This document shows positions 35,837 through 44,220 of a DNA stretch of 64,000 nt, piece after piece; within the stretch, counting starts at the first letter, position 1, and each line of letters starts with the position of its first letter. Location of the stretch: contig NZ_CP103965.1 in the NCBI RefSeq assembly GCF_024970185.1, positions 2,228,001 through 2,292,000 on the forward strand. Reading direction: 5' to 3'. Both the position numbers and the translations under genes were made by a program. Origin of the DNA: Pseudomonas sp. N3-W (GTDB lineage: Bacteria > Pseudomonadota > Gammaproteobacteria > Pseudomonadales > Pseudomonadaceae). The notes below the pieces were generated by a model. The model saw nothing but the letters and a program-made list of their open reading frames with translations, was not told the origin of the DNA and searched no databases.

Positions 35837-36463
35837 ATGAGCAATGTTCCCTACAAACGTCTGAACAAAGATGACGCCGTGGTGCTGCTGGTCGATCACC
35901 AGACCGGCCTGATCTCGCTGGTCCAGGATTTCTCGCCCAACGAATTCAAGAACAACGTGCTGGCGCTGGGCGACGTGGCCAAGTTTTTCAAACTGCCGAC
36001 CATCCTCACCACCAGTTTCGAAAACGGCCCCAACGGCCCGATGGTGCCGGAGCTCAAAGAGCAGTTCCCGGACGCGCCGTACATCCCGCGCCCCGGCCAG
36101 ATCAATGCCTGGGACAACGAAGACTTCGTCAAGGCGGTCAAGGCCACCGGGCGCAGACAACTGATCATCGCCGGTGTCGTGACCGATGTGTGTGTGACGT
36201 TCCCGACCCTGTCGGCGCTGGCCGAAGGCTTTGACGTGTTCGTGGTCACCGACGCCTCGGGCACCTTCAACGAAACCGTGCAACAAGCCGCCTGGGCACG
36301 CATGACGGCCGCCGGTGCGCAACTGGTCAACTGGTTCTCGGTGGCGTGTGAGCTGCAGGGCGATTGGCGCAACGACATGGAAGGCCTGGCCAATCTGCTG
36401 TCGCCGCGTATTCCGAACTACCGCAATCTGATGAACAGCTATTCGGTACTGTCCTCCCGATAA
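35837..36463 (+). CDS. Isochorismatase-family hydrolase (YcaC-like)
   Basis: 208 residues. Family motifs are VVLLVDHQTGLISLVQDFSP (catalytic Asp), a central Lys region, and the nucleophile Cys in IAGVVTDVCVTFPTLSAL. The sequence FNETVQQAAWARMTAAGAQL is typical of the YcaC branch, whose natural substrate is unknown. AAGGAG precedes the start. It lies 72 nt after the amidohydrolase, across the hairpin, and probably belongs to the same functional set. Confidence 0.92.
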   Translation: MSNVPYKRLNKDDAVVLLVDHQTGLISLVQDFSPNEFKNNVLALGDVAKFFKLPTILTTSFENGPNGPMVPELKEQFPDAPYIPRPGQINAWDNEDFVKAVKATGRRQLIIAGVVTDVCVTFPTLSALAEGFDVFVVTDASGTFNETVQQAAWARMTAAGAQLVNWFSVACELQGDWRNDMEGLANLLSPRIPNYRNLMNSYSVLSSR

Positions 36464-36477
36464 GCCCCGCCTCAATC

Positions 36478-36559
36478 CTTGCTCGCGATGGCTGCTGCAC
36501 ATTCAACACCTCTGCTGACTGTCAGTCCGTTATCGCGAGCAAGCACGCTCCCACAGGGG
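36478..36559. repeat. Degenerate REP doublet
   Basis: A left half (TTGCTCGCGATGGC) and a right unit ATCGCGAGCAAGCACGCTCC with CCACAGGGG. The left unit has lost its GTGGGAGCG part. It lies between the YcaC-like gene and the next LysR gene. Confidence 0.75.
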
Positions 36560-36626
36560 CAACAATCAGCTGTCGAAAGCGCAGAAAAAAGCTATAAAGG
36601 GATCGACTGTCAACCAGGGCATGACA

Positions 36627-37514
36627 ATGAACCCGTTCGAAGATATGCGTATTTTTTGCCAGGTCATGGACTCCGGCAGCTTCACCGCTGCCGCCGATCA
36701 ACTGGGCCTGTCGAAGCAGTTCATCAGCCGTCGCCTGATGCAACTCGAAGAGCGCCTCGGTGTGCGTCTGCTCAATCGCTCCACCCGGCGCCTGGACGTC
36801 ACGCCGCTGGGCCAAAGTTATTACGAATCGGCCCTGCGCCTGCTCAGCGAAGTGGAACAGGTGGAGCAGGGCATCGCCGGCCAGACCACCGAGCCCCGTG
36901 GCACCCTGCGCATCAGCGCGCCGCTGTCGTTTGCCCTGGCGCATCTGGGCTGCCTGCTGCCGGCGTTTTTGCAGCGCTACCGCGACGTCACCGTTGAGGT
37001 GGATCTGAGCGACCGGCCGGTTGATCTGCTCGGCGAGGGCTATGACCTGGCGCTGCGCATCGGCGTGCTGGAAGACTCGACCCTGATCGCCCGCCGCATC
37101 GCCTCCATCGAACGCGTGTACTGCGCCAGTCCAGCGTACCTGGCAGAACGCGGCACGCCACTCAAACCCGAGGACCTGCACCGCCATGACTGCCTGCCCT
37201 ACGGTCACGGGCGGCAGGTGCAGTGGCGTTTCGAAGGGCCGGGCAAGCCGCTGACGATCAATGTCACCGGGCGTATGCGGGTCAACAACGGCGAGTTGCT
37301 CAAGGACGCGGCGATTGCCGGCATGGGCGTGACGTACTTGCCGACGTTCATCGTCGGTGCGGCGCTCAAGGACGGGCGGTTGTTGCCGGTGCTGGAAGAT
37401 GTTCGGCCCAGGCCGCTGACGTTGTCGGCGGTGTATCCGCAGCATCGCCAGTCGTCACGACCGGTGCAGGCGTTGATCGAATTCCTGCGTGAGCGGCTGG
37501 ATCAGCGCAACTGA
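36627..37514 (+). CDS. LysR-family regulator (CrgA-like)
   Basis: 295 residues from the ATG at 36627, which sits at correct spacing from AGGG; the ATG at 36621 is too close. The HTH region is MRIFCQVMDSGSFTAAADQL with LGLSKQFISRRLMQLEERLG and RLLNRSTRRLDVTPLG. The effector domain has GYDLALRIGVLEDSTLIARR, typical of the large CrgA/AaeR-like cluster. The target is unknown. It is followed directly by the convergent toxin gene with no spacing between the stops. Confidence 0.92.
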   Translation: MNPFEDMRIFCQVMDSGSFTAAADQLGLSKQFISRRLMQLEERLGVRLLNRSTRRLDVTPLGQSYYESALRLLSEVEQVEQGIAGQTTEPRGTLRISAPLSFALAHLGCLLPAFLQRYRDVTVEVDLSDRPVDLLGEGYDLALRIGVLEDSTLIARRIASIERVYCASPAYLAERGTPLKPEDLHRHDCLPYGHGRQVQWRFEGPGKPLTINVTGRMRVNNGELLKDAAIAGMGVTYLPTFIVGAALKDGRLLPVLEDVRPRPLTLSAVYPQHRQSSRPVQALIEFLRERLDQRN

Positions 37515-37844
37515 TTACAACATCACAACAAAGCGCGGATGTGGTTTTCGCAGGCGCTGTTCTAGACGTTGTTTTGCTCGTCTGATATCAGCGCTTTGCG
37601 AGGCCTTGTCACCGCTGGCCAATAGCACGATGACCACGCCATTACGCTGGATGAAATAAATTCGATAGCCGGCACCGACGTCCACGCGCATTTGCGAAAC
37701 GCCTCCACCCACGGGTTTGATATCCCCCAGATTGCCAGAGCCTGCGCGGTCGATATGACGGGCGATTGCAATCTTCGCCCGTATATCCCTCACTGAGGCA
37801 TGCCATTTCACGGAAGTGCTGGTTTGCCGAACAAGACAGTTCAT
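37515..37844 (-). CDS. RelE/ParE-superfamily toxin (Gp49/HigB-like), no antitoxin seen
   Basis: 109 residues. The core matches the PF05973-type toxin: KWHASVRDIRAKIAIARHID, GNLGDIKPVGGGVSQMRVDV, GAGYRIYFIQRNGVVIVLLA and SGDKASQSADIRRAKQRL. These toxins are ribosome-dependent mRNA interferases. The antitoxin normally follows the toxin by a few bases, but here the LysR stop is immediately adjacent, so the expected HTH antitoxin is missing. The C-terminus (EQRLRKPHPRFVVML) is longer than usual. There is no good ribosome site, and a palindrome covers the region. Confidence 0.85.
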   Translation of the reverse strand: MNCLVRQTSTSVKWHASVRDIRAKIAIARHIDRAGSGNLGDIKPVGGGVSQMRVDVGAGYRIYFIQRNGVVIVLLASGDKASQSADIRRAKQRLEQRLRKPHPRFVVML

Positions 37845-37853
37845 TGCTCAACT

Positions 37854-37869
37854 GTATCCAGGTGGATAC
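37854..37869. promoter_or_regulatory. Perfect inverted repeat upstream of the toxin gene (possible operator)
   Basis: GTATCC-AGGT-GGATAC, arms 6 bp, ending 10 nt from the toxin ATG (37842-37844). It occupies the place where a ribosome site would be, so it could be an operator for a missing or distant antitoxin, or a sequestering hairpin in the mRNA. Confidence 0.45.
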
Positions 37870-38002
37870 GGATGAGTAGTCAGGCCACTCCCTTGATGTG
37901 TGTGGTTTCTTCCGTGGTTTGTGCAGGAAATATGATTTTGAGAAAAACGGGGGATGTTGGCTGGCAGGGATGCTTAAAGAGTCGAAGTATGGGGGCTCCG
38001 GC

Positions 38003-38107
38003 CGACGCCTTCGCGAGCAGGCTCGCTCCCACATGGGGCCGGTGTGAAGCACATTTTTGTGATCGACATTGAACCCCTGTGGGAGCGAGCTTGCTCGCGA
38101 AGGCGGC
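38003..38107. repeat. REP doublet (inverted pair, opposite order)
   Basis: Left unit CGCCTTCGCGAGCAGGCTCG to CTCCCACATGGGG, right unit CCCCTGTGGGAGCGAGCTTG to CTCGCGAAGGCGG. Here the heads face inwards, opposite to most other pairs in the window. It lies at the downstream end of the EPS locus. Confidence 0.88.
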
Positions 38108-38147
38108 CTGTGTGGCGCGAAAATTTCGAGGCGGCACGGGATGTCGG

Positions 38148-38939
38148 TTATTCCTGCGCCGCAGTATCGCCGGGCAAGCCGCCCAGAAGCATGCCGTAAG
38201 ACACCCGTGGCACGCCCGCCAGACGCTGTTCCAGCAACCGGCTCAGTGATTCGCCGGGGTGCAGATAGGCATCGCCGAAATCGGCGCCGAGCTGATTGGG
38301 GTGCGCGACGATTTCCAGCACACCGTCGGTGGGCGGCGGTGCGTCGCGCAGGTCCACCGGGGTGCAGACGTAGTCCGCGGTGGCACCGGCCAGTTGGTTC
38401 AAACGCCAGTTGAGTAAGCCCTTGAATACGCGTTTCGGCAGGCTCAGGTTGTGCCCCAGATTGCGCGCCAGGCGCACGGCCACGCCTTGTCGGGCAGCGA
38501 AGCGCGCGACGATCTCGCCGATGGGCCAGATGTTGTGCACATGCTGGTGAGAATCCAGATGACTGGGACGCACGCCATGGTCCAGGCAGCGTTGCCACTG
38601 CGCGTGCAGTTCGTCCATCACCGCCTCCCGGTCTGAGGCGCTGAGCCAGAGACGGTGACGGGGCAGGTCGAGATCGAACACGCCATTGCTGTCGCAGAAG
38701 GTCGGGCGCGTCAGAATGCCCTGGCTCAAGGGGCGCCCGTAGGTCAGGTTGAAGTGCAGGCCGATCCGGTCCTTGAGCAGCGGGTGCTGCGCCATCACAC
38801 ACGCGGCGTCAAACGCCGGCATGTTGGCCATGGCCGTGGCGCAACTGATGACCCCGGCCTGAAAGGCATTGAAGATCACGGCGTTCTCGTTGTTGCTGAG
38901 GCCGAAATCGTCAGCGTTGACTATGACTTGGCGAGGCAT
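38148..38939 (-). CDS. ChbG/HpnK (YdjC-fold) carbohydrate deacetylase
   Basis: 263 residues from the ATG at 38939, preceded by GGAGGGC. The metal-site motifs are VIVNADDFGLSNNENAVI (Asp pair) and SHLDSHQHVHNIWPIGEIVA (His pair). Family members remove N-acetyl groups from chitooligosaccharides or related sugars (ChbG, HpnK). It starts 29 nt inside the preceding acyltransferase gene and is the last gene of the EPS locus, so trimming of an N-acetyl sugar in the repeat unit or in degradation products is a reasonable inference. Confidence 0.88.
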   Translation of the reverse strand: MPRQVIVNADDFGLSNNENAVIFNAFQAGVISCATAMANMPAFDAACVMAQHPLLKDRIGLHFNLTYGRPLSQGILTRPTFCDSNGVFDLDLPRHRLWLSASDREAVMDELHAQWQRCLDHGVRPSHLDSHQHVHNIWPIGEIVARFAARQGVAVRLARNLGHNLSLPKRVFKGLLNWRLNQLAGATADYVCTPVDLRDAPPPTDGVLEIVAHPNQLGADFGDAYLHPGESLSRLLEQRLAGVPRVSYGMLLGGLPGDTAAQE

Positions 38940-40101
38940 GTTCGCCCTCCATGGTTTTTTCGACAGGCGCGGCGGCCTTGGGCGCGGGCGCATCAAGCGG
39001 TCGTTTGCTGCGCCAGCGTTGCACGGTTGGTTTGATTCGGTGCCAGAGGCGCAACGCCAGTCCCAATACCAGGCCGCCGGGCCGCCAGGAATAGAAACTC
39101 CAGCGCCAGTGCTCCAGTTGCCCGGTCATGCGCTCGTGGAGTTGATGGCTGGAGTTTTCCAGGCTGACCCGCGAGGCATCGATCCAGCGCCAGTTGTCGT
39201 CCAGGCCCCAGCGAATCCATTCTTCAAGCAGTACCCGACCGCTGCCCAGATCGGCGTATTGCGGCAGGAATGCCAGGTTGTAATCGTACAGCCGACCCTG
39301 TTCCAGCAAGCCGAGGCGGTAACTGATGCAGCGCCCGTTCAGCTCCAGTATCACCAGCCGCACCAGCCCTTGGGCGGCGAGGCCGGTAAAGGCGCGATCC
39401 ATCCACAGTCGATGTTGCTCGCCGGTGAAAATCCCCACGCCTTCATCACCTTTCCAACTCACCGCTTCCACTTCACTGATGGCTTGTAACCAGGCCGGCA
39501 TGCTCGTCGCATCGGGGGTGATGCGCCGTACTTCGGCGCCGCAGGCGGCGATGCGTTTGCGCGCCCGGCGCAGTTTGTAGCGCGGGTCGCCAGACACTTC
39601 CTGGCGGTCGGCGTCGCTGATCAGGTGCACCGGCACTTTGCAGCTCAGGCGGCGTTCGGCGGTCGAGCTGCGGCCCATCCATTCGGTCAGGGCGCTTTCT
39701 TCACCGGTGGGTTCGGACAATTCGTTGAGTTGCAGCAGCGCGTGGGGCAGGTGTCGACGGATGCCCTTCAGCGCCCGGCGCGTGTCCTCGGCGTCGAGGC
39801 AAGACAGCAAGGCCAGACGATCGGCCATCGGATAGCCCAGGTGATGCAACACCCGAAACGGCACCCCGCCAAAACGCTGCCTGCCTGCCACCAGTGGCAG
39901 GCACAGCATCAGTTCAGCGCCAGACCAGGCAAGCAGAATGTGCAAGCGCTGGCCATCGATCAGTGCCTGTTCCGAGGCGCACAGCCAGGCCAGGCTGTTG
40001 AACGGCGTGTGGTCCGTCACCCGCAGGCGCAAGGCCTCGAAGGCCTGCGCCGGAAAGTCCGGGGCGCACAACGAGGTGCGCCATTCGAATCGCGCCGCCA
40101 T
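38911..40101 (-). CDS. FemAB/GNAT-like acyltransferase of the EPS locus
   Basis: 396 residues from the ATG at 40101. Residues about 160-330 match the Acetyltransf_6 (GNAT-like, FemAB-related) domain: YKLRRARKRIAACGAEVRRI, SWKGDEGVGIFTGEQHRLWM and LGSGRVLLEEWIRWGLDDN. The C-terminus is basic, then Ala/Pro/Glu rich. Such proteins are common in EPS gene sets and are thought to acylate sugars or lipid-linked intermediates in the cytoplasm. It starts 4 nt after the other GNAT gene. Confidence 0.85.
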   Translation of the reverse strand: MAARFEWRTSLCAPDFPAQAFEALRLRVTDHTPFNSLAWLCASEQALIDGQRLHILLAWSGAELMLCLPLVAGRQRFGGVPFRVLHHLGYPMADRLALLSCLDAEDTRRALKGIRRHLPHALLQLNELSEPTGEESALTEWMGRSSTAERRLSCKVPVHLISDADRQEVSGDPRYKLRRARKRIAACGAEVRRITPDATSMPAWLQAISEVEAVSWKGDEGVGIFTGEQHRLWMDRAFTGLAAQGLVRLVILELNGRCISYRLGLLEQGRLYDYNLAFLPQYADLGSGRVLLEEWIRWGLDDNWRWIDASRVSLENSSHQLHERMTGQLEHWRWSFYSWRPGGLVLGLALRLWHRIKPTVQRWRSKRPLDAPAPKAAAPVEKTMEGEHASPSHSQR

Positions 40102-40105
40102 CGAC

Positions 40106-40795
40106 TCAGGTCGCCTGTGCGGTGACAGGTGGCCGAGACGGTTTGCGCAGCGCATCCAGACGTGAGCCGGTGTAGCGGGTTTCACGGTAGAAGCGCCAGC
40201 GGCCGAACAGGCCATAGACGTTCATGATCCGCCCTTGCTCGGTGTAGCCCATGCGCAGGTGCAGCTTGAGCGCCGGGATGTTGTGGAACTCGCAGACGTC
40301 CACCACCTTGTCGCAGCCCTGGGCCTGCATGGCTTTCCACAGCTCCAGTTGCAGGTCCACCGACAGCGTGGTGCCCCAGTAGGCGCGCGTCAGTTCGCCG
40401 CCGAACTCGAAAAACTCGCCGGGTTTTACCGGGAACCAGCAGCCGTAGTAGTGCTTGTCGAAGTAGTTGCGGTTGGCGCCCCAGATGAACGCCACGGCAT
40501 CGCCCTGATCGTCCAGGTGCATGTGCCCGGTGTAGCCTTCGCGGGCGAGTTCGGCCATGGTCTCCACACGGTCGCCGAAGTAGCGGGCGAAGGCCTTGGT
40601 GTTGTGCGGCGTGATGGTCTCCAGGCGCAATGGCGGATATGGCTTGAGCGAATGCGGCGGCACCGGGCTGACCAGGTCACGCTCCATCCACAACAGTTCC
40701 CAGTGATAAAACACGTAATGGCGCCACAGCGTCTTGACGGTGGCGCGCAAGCCTTTTTGTTTGATGCGATCGCGTAATTTCTGCAAGGCACTCAT
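40106..40795 (-). CDS. GNAT-family N-acetyltransferase of the EPS locus
   Basis: 229 residues from the ATG at 40795, which has CAGGAGA upstream; an ATG 12 codons earlier (40831) would place that site inside. The GNAT fold is visible in AREGYTGHMHLDDQGDAVAF, WGTTLSVDLQLELWKAMQAQ and ALKLHLRMGYTEQGRI, though the acetyl-CoA loop is not canonical. It is separated from the preceding glycoside-hydrolase-like gene by 204 nt containing a REP pair. Sugar N- or O-acetylation is inferred from the locus. Confidence 0.82.
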   Translation of the reverse strand: MSALQKLRDRIKQKGLRATVKTLWRHYVFYHWELLWMERDLVSPVPPHSLKPYPPLRLETITPHNTKAFARYFGDRVETMAELAREGYTGHMHLDDQGDAVAFIWGANRNYFDKHYYGCWFPVKPGEFFEFGGELTRAYWGTTLSVDLQLELWKAMQAQGCDKVVDVCEFHNIPALKLHLRMGYTEQGRIMNVYGLFGRWRFYRETRYTGSRLDALRKPSRPPVTAQAT

Positions 40796-40875
40796 TGGAT
40801 AGTCTCCTGAGTTCTGGCTGGGTGAAAACACTGAGTTGGCGGGGTCAGCCCCAATGCCAGTGAGTTAAGCGCAAT

Positions 40876-40972
40876 CCCCTGTGGGAGCGGGCTTGCTCGC
40901 GAAGGGGCCATCACCTGCGACATCAGTGTTGACTGAACCACCGCATTCGCGAGCAAGCCCGCTCCCACAGGT
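40876..40972. repeat. REP doublet inside the EPS locus
   Basis: CCCCTGTGGGAGCGGGCTTG and GAGCAAGCCCGCTCCCACAG in inverted order, about 45 nt apart. It sits in the only sizeable gap of the EPS gene set (40796-40999), between the glycoside-hydrolase-like gene and the acyltransferases. Confidence 0.9.
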
Positions 40973-40999
40973 GATTCGTCGATGGTTCGGTATTCGGGT

Positions 41000-42919
41000 T
41001 CATGACGCACTCCAGCTCAATGCAAACAAGGTTTGCCCCGGCAGCTCGAAGCTGACGCGTCCGTTGCGGCAATCGAAGGGCGCGTCGCGGCTGCGGTTGT
41101 CGGCGCCGAAATAACGCAAGGCGCCTTTGCTCAACGGGCAGCCCGCGCCGGCCAGATCGACACGCTGCAAACGCGTGCCCTTGTTCACTCCCAGCAGGCT
41201 GCGTTGGTGATCGGTGGCCATCGCCAGGGCGTCGACTTCGAAGGCGTCGTTGTCCAGTTTCAGCACGCTGCCCAACCAATGCCCGGCGATGAATTGCTGC
41301 GCCAGGCCCACCGGCTTGAGTTCAAAGCGGTCATTGCCCAGCACCCGCAACATGCCTTTGGGGTAGTCCGGCTCATCGGCGGCCTGGAACCAGTTGAGCA
41401 TGCTCAGCAAACCGTCCTGCGCCGAATTGATCACCACCGACGCCCACCACAACGAAGCGTAGTGGGTTTCCTGATCGTAGGGGCTCAGGCTGCTGCCACT
41501 GGACAGATTGGTCTGGTCGAGCAGCAAGGCCTTGCGCGGCTGGCCCTTGGCATCGAGGCCTACCAGTTCGGCGGCGCGGCGCACGCTGTCGCGGTAGACC
41601 CGGGTCGCCAGCAGGTCGCGGATCATCCATTCGTGCCAGGCCAGGGCATCGACCAGTTCGCCGGATTCGGCCAGCAGGCGCCGCGCCCACTCGATGCCGC
41701 GCTTGTCGGCGGCGTTGTCGGCGAACGGACCGTTGACCAGCCGCGAACTGGCGGGCATGGCAATACGGATTCCCGCCCTGGCATTGGCCGGATCACTGCG
41801 CACTTGCCGGGCCATGCTGTTGAAGATCGCCTGATAGTTGGCGTAGCTCGGGTAGTTGAGGTTCGGCTCGTCGGCGAACCCGATGTAGTGGGTGCCGTTG
41901 CCGCCCAGCGCCCGGGTGCTGGCGAGCCAGGCGTCGAGGCCGCTGTTGCTGATCGTGTCGGCGCGCAGGTCGGCCTGGCGCTGGCTGCCGGCGAGCAGCG
42001 TGATGTCTTGGCGGATGCCGAAACGGTCCTGATAAACCTGGCGGAACGCGTCTTCGAAATGGCGGTTCTTCGCCGTAATGTCGACGAAGCTGTAGTAACT
42101 GCCCGCCTGCGGTTTCAGCGCATCGAGCACGGCATAACTGGCGGGCGGCGGCAGGGTATAGGGCAGGGCGATGCCGAGCTTGGGTGTGGGGCCGAGCACG
42201 TCTTGGTAAAGCGTCAGCCGGGTCCGGCCATCGTCCTGACGCAATGGTTTGAGCTGCTGCGGATTCTGCGCGAACAGGTTGGCGGTGCCGTCGAGCCAGA
42301 ACGCGACTTTGCCGCTGCCTTGCAGGCGCAGGCGCCAGACTTGTTCCGACGTGGCCACGGGCAGTTCAACCTGATCAAACTGCCAGTAGGCGCGATACGG
42401 TTTCAGCGCCAGGGACAGGCTTTTACCGTCGCTCACCCGTTGCGCTTGCAGGGCGCCGACGCCGCCGTGGAACTTGCCGGCCAGCACCGCGTGTTCGCCC
42501 GGCGCGACCTTGAAAAACAACTCGTCGCCGTCACGGGTTTCGGCACTGAAATGCACCTTGGCCGGGGCGAACAGCGCCACCGTGCGTTCGTCGTGTTCGA
42601 CCTTGTAGCGACGGAAACTGTAGCCCGGAATATCCAGCTGATAACTGGCCGCGCCGGGAGCCAGCGGCCAGCTCTGCGTGCCACGACTTTCACTGGCGGT
42701 GATCAGGCGGTCGCCCTGAAGTTTGCCCTGGCCGTCGAGCAGGTAGATATGTTCTTCATTGGCATCGGCCTGCCACGCCGCAGTCCAGCGAATCGTCAGC
42801 GTATCGGGCCGATCCGCTTGCAGGTACAGGCTGCCGTCGCGGATATCGGCCCAGCGCATGGGCGCGCCGTGGGCACCGAGGGTCAGGCCCAGGCTCAACA
42901 GCAGCACGACGCGTTTCAT
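41000..42919 (-). CDS. Secreted glycoside-hydrolase-like protein of the EPS locus
   Basis: 639 residues from the ATG at 42919 (overlap ATGA with the flippase gene). A signal peptide (MKRVVLLLSLGLTLGAHG) leads to a beta-rich N-terminal half with sandwich-like character, then from about residue 340 a TIM-barrel-like part. GFADEPNLNYPSYANYQ recalls the NEP/DEP acid-base region of clan-A glycosidases (GH39, GH5), and ALAWHEWMIRDLL and LLLDQTNLSSGSS follow. EPS loci often encode such a periplasmic hydrolase (PslG is a GH39 example). Family assignment is tentative. Confidence 0.75.
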   Translation of the reverse strand: MKRVVLLLSLGLTLGAHGAPMRWADIRDGSLYLQADRPDTLTIRWTAAWQADANEEHIYLLDGQGKLQGDRLITASESRGTQSWPLAPGAASYQLDIPGYSFRRYKVEHDERTVALFAPAKVHFSAETRDGDELFFKVAPGEHAVLAGKFHGGVGALQAQRVSDGKSLSLALKPYRAYWQFDQVELPVATSEQVWRLRLQGSGKVAFWLDGTANLFAQNPQQLKPLRQDDGRTRLTLYQDVLGPTPKLGIALPYTLPPPASYAVLDALKPQAGSYYSFVDITAKNRHFEDAFRQVYQDRFGIRQDITLLAGSQRQADLRADTISNSGLDAWLASTRALGGNGTHYIGFADEPNLNYPSYANYQAIFNSMARQVRSDPANARAGIRIAMPASSRLVNGPFADNAADKRGIEWARRLLAESGELVDALAWHEWMIRDLLATRVYRDSVRRAAELVGLDAKGQPRKALLLDQTNLSSGSSLSPYDQETHYASLWWASVVINSAQDGLLSMLNWFQAADEPDYPKGMLRVLGNDRFELKPVGLAQQFIAGHWLGSVLKLDNDAFEVDALAMATDHQRSLLGVNKGTRLQRVDLAGAGCPLSKGALRYFGADNRSRDAPFDCRNGRVSFELPGQTLFALSWSAS

Positions 42920-44220
42920 GCCGACTTCCGTTGCAGCATGTGCAGCATCGGCACGACATCGCCGGGCAGGATGATCAGGGTTTGCCAGACCGATACACCA
43001 CTCAGGCGGCAATACAGCACCAGCAGCGCGAGGGTCACCGCCAGATAAGCGATGGACGAAGCCGCGGCCGCGCCGACGATGCCATAGTGGGGAATCAGTA
43101 AAACGTTCAGGGCCAGGTTGAGCAGGGCACCAAGGCCCATCAACAGCGAGATGCTGCCGGGGCGGTTCTTGCCCAGCAGGTCCAGGCGCAAAATGGAGGC
43201 GTAGCACAGGCCCAGCAGCCCCGGCAGCAGGGCCAGCAACGCCGGGTATGCCGGTTGGTAGGCAATGCCGAACAGGGTGATGATCAACCATTCACCGATC
43301 ACCGCCATCACCAGGCAGGCGCCGAGCATCACCGTGCCCGTCAGGCGCAAGGCCAGGGGCGTCACCTGGTCGATGCCTTCTTCCTGTTGCAACAGGCGCT
43401 TCATCAGCGGCGTGGTCACCGCTTCGGGGACGATCAGCAGCAACTCGGCGGCGGTGCTGGCCATGGCGTAATGACCCAGCGCGGTGCTGCCGAGCAGGGC
43501 GCCGATAAACAGATAATCGGAACGCAGAATCACTTGCTGAAACAGCAGGTCGGGATGGCTGCGTGCGCTGTAGCGCAGCAGCTCGTTCTGACTGGCGCGG
43601 TCCCATTGCAGGCGCAGCGGCTGATCACGCTTGAGCCACACCCAGCCGGCCACCACCACCAGGCTGATGCCCGCCAGCCAACTGATCAGCGCCGCTTCCA
43701 GGGCGGCGGTTTTCCACATCCAGAACAACGCGAGAAACAGCAACAGCGGTGCCAGGGATTCCACCAGCCGCAAGGCGTTGAACGCCACCACGCCACCGGA
43801 CGCGTTGTGCAAGGTCAGCAAACCACTTTTGAGTACCGTCAGCGGCACTGCCAGCAGCAACAACCAGGCCAGCAGGCCCAGTTGGAGGGTGATGTCCAGC
43901 TCGTCGCCAAACGCCCGGGTCAAGGCTACTACCAGCAAGGTCAGCAGCGCCGCGAGCAGGCAACCGAACACCAGCACTTGACTCAACAGCAAGCCCATCG
44001 GCCGTTGCTTGGCGGCCTGATAACCCACCGCCGAATTCAGCCCGCCGCTGGTGGCCGCGCTGATCAGGTCAGGCAATGTGCTGAGCAGGGCAAACAGGCC
44101 CCGCTCGCTGGGCCCGAGAATCCGTGCCAGCAACACGTTGCGCAGCAAGCGCAAAGCGATCATCGCCAGCTTGGTGCCCATGCTCAGGGCCAGGTGTTTG
44201 AGGTAGTGGCTGCGACTCAT
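42916..44220 (-). CDS. Polysaccharide flippase (Wzx-like)
   Basis: 434 residues with about 12-14 hydrophobic helices. The N-terminal part GTKLAMIALRLLRNVLLARI with LGPSERGLFALLSTLPDLIS is typical of the MATE-like Wzx/RfbX family. It would move the undecaprenyl-linked EPS repeat unit across the inner membrane. It overlaps both neighbours by 4 nt (polysaccharide deacetylase before, secreted hydrolase after). Confidence 0.9.
   Translation of the reverse strand: MSRSHYLKHLALSMGTKLAMIALRLLRNVLLARILGPSERGLFALLSTLPDLISAATSGGLNSAVGYQAAKQRPMGLLLSQVLVFGCLLAALLTLLVVALTRAFGDELDITLQLGLLAWLLLLAVPLTVLKSGLLTLHNASGGVVAFNALRLVESLAPLLLFLALFWMWKTAALEAALISWLAGISLVVVAGWVWLKRDQPLRLQWDRASQNELLRYSARSHPDLLFQQVILRSDYLFIGALLGSTALGHYAMASTAAELLLIVPEAVTTPLMKRLLQQEEGIDQVTPLALRLTGTVMLGACLVMAVIGEWLIITLFGIAYQPAYPALLALLPGLLGLCYASILRLDLLGKNRPGSISLLMGLGALLNLALNVLLIPHYGIVGAAAASSIAYLAVTLALLVLYCRLSGVSVWQTLIILPGDVVPMLHMLQRKSA

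Noticed and set aside
22091..38107. Repeated palindromes considered as a CRISPR array or transposon ends
   Set aside because: Units are far apart, occur as inverted pairs between different genes, and match the Pseudomonas REP core; there are no regular spacers or cas genes.
41033..43048. 671-codon rightward frame in the EPS locus
   Set aside because: Antisense to the secreted glycosidase-like gene; no ribosome site and atypical composition.
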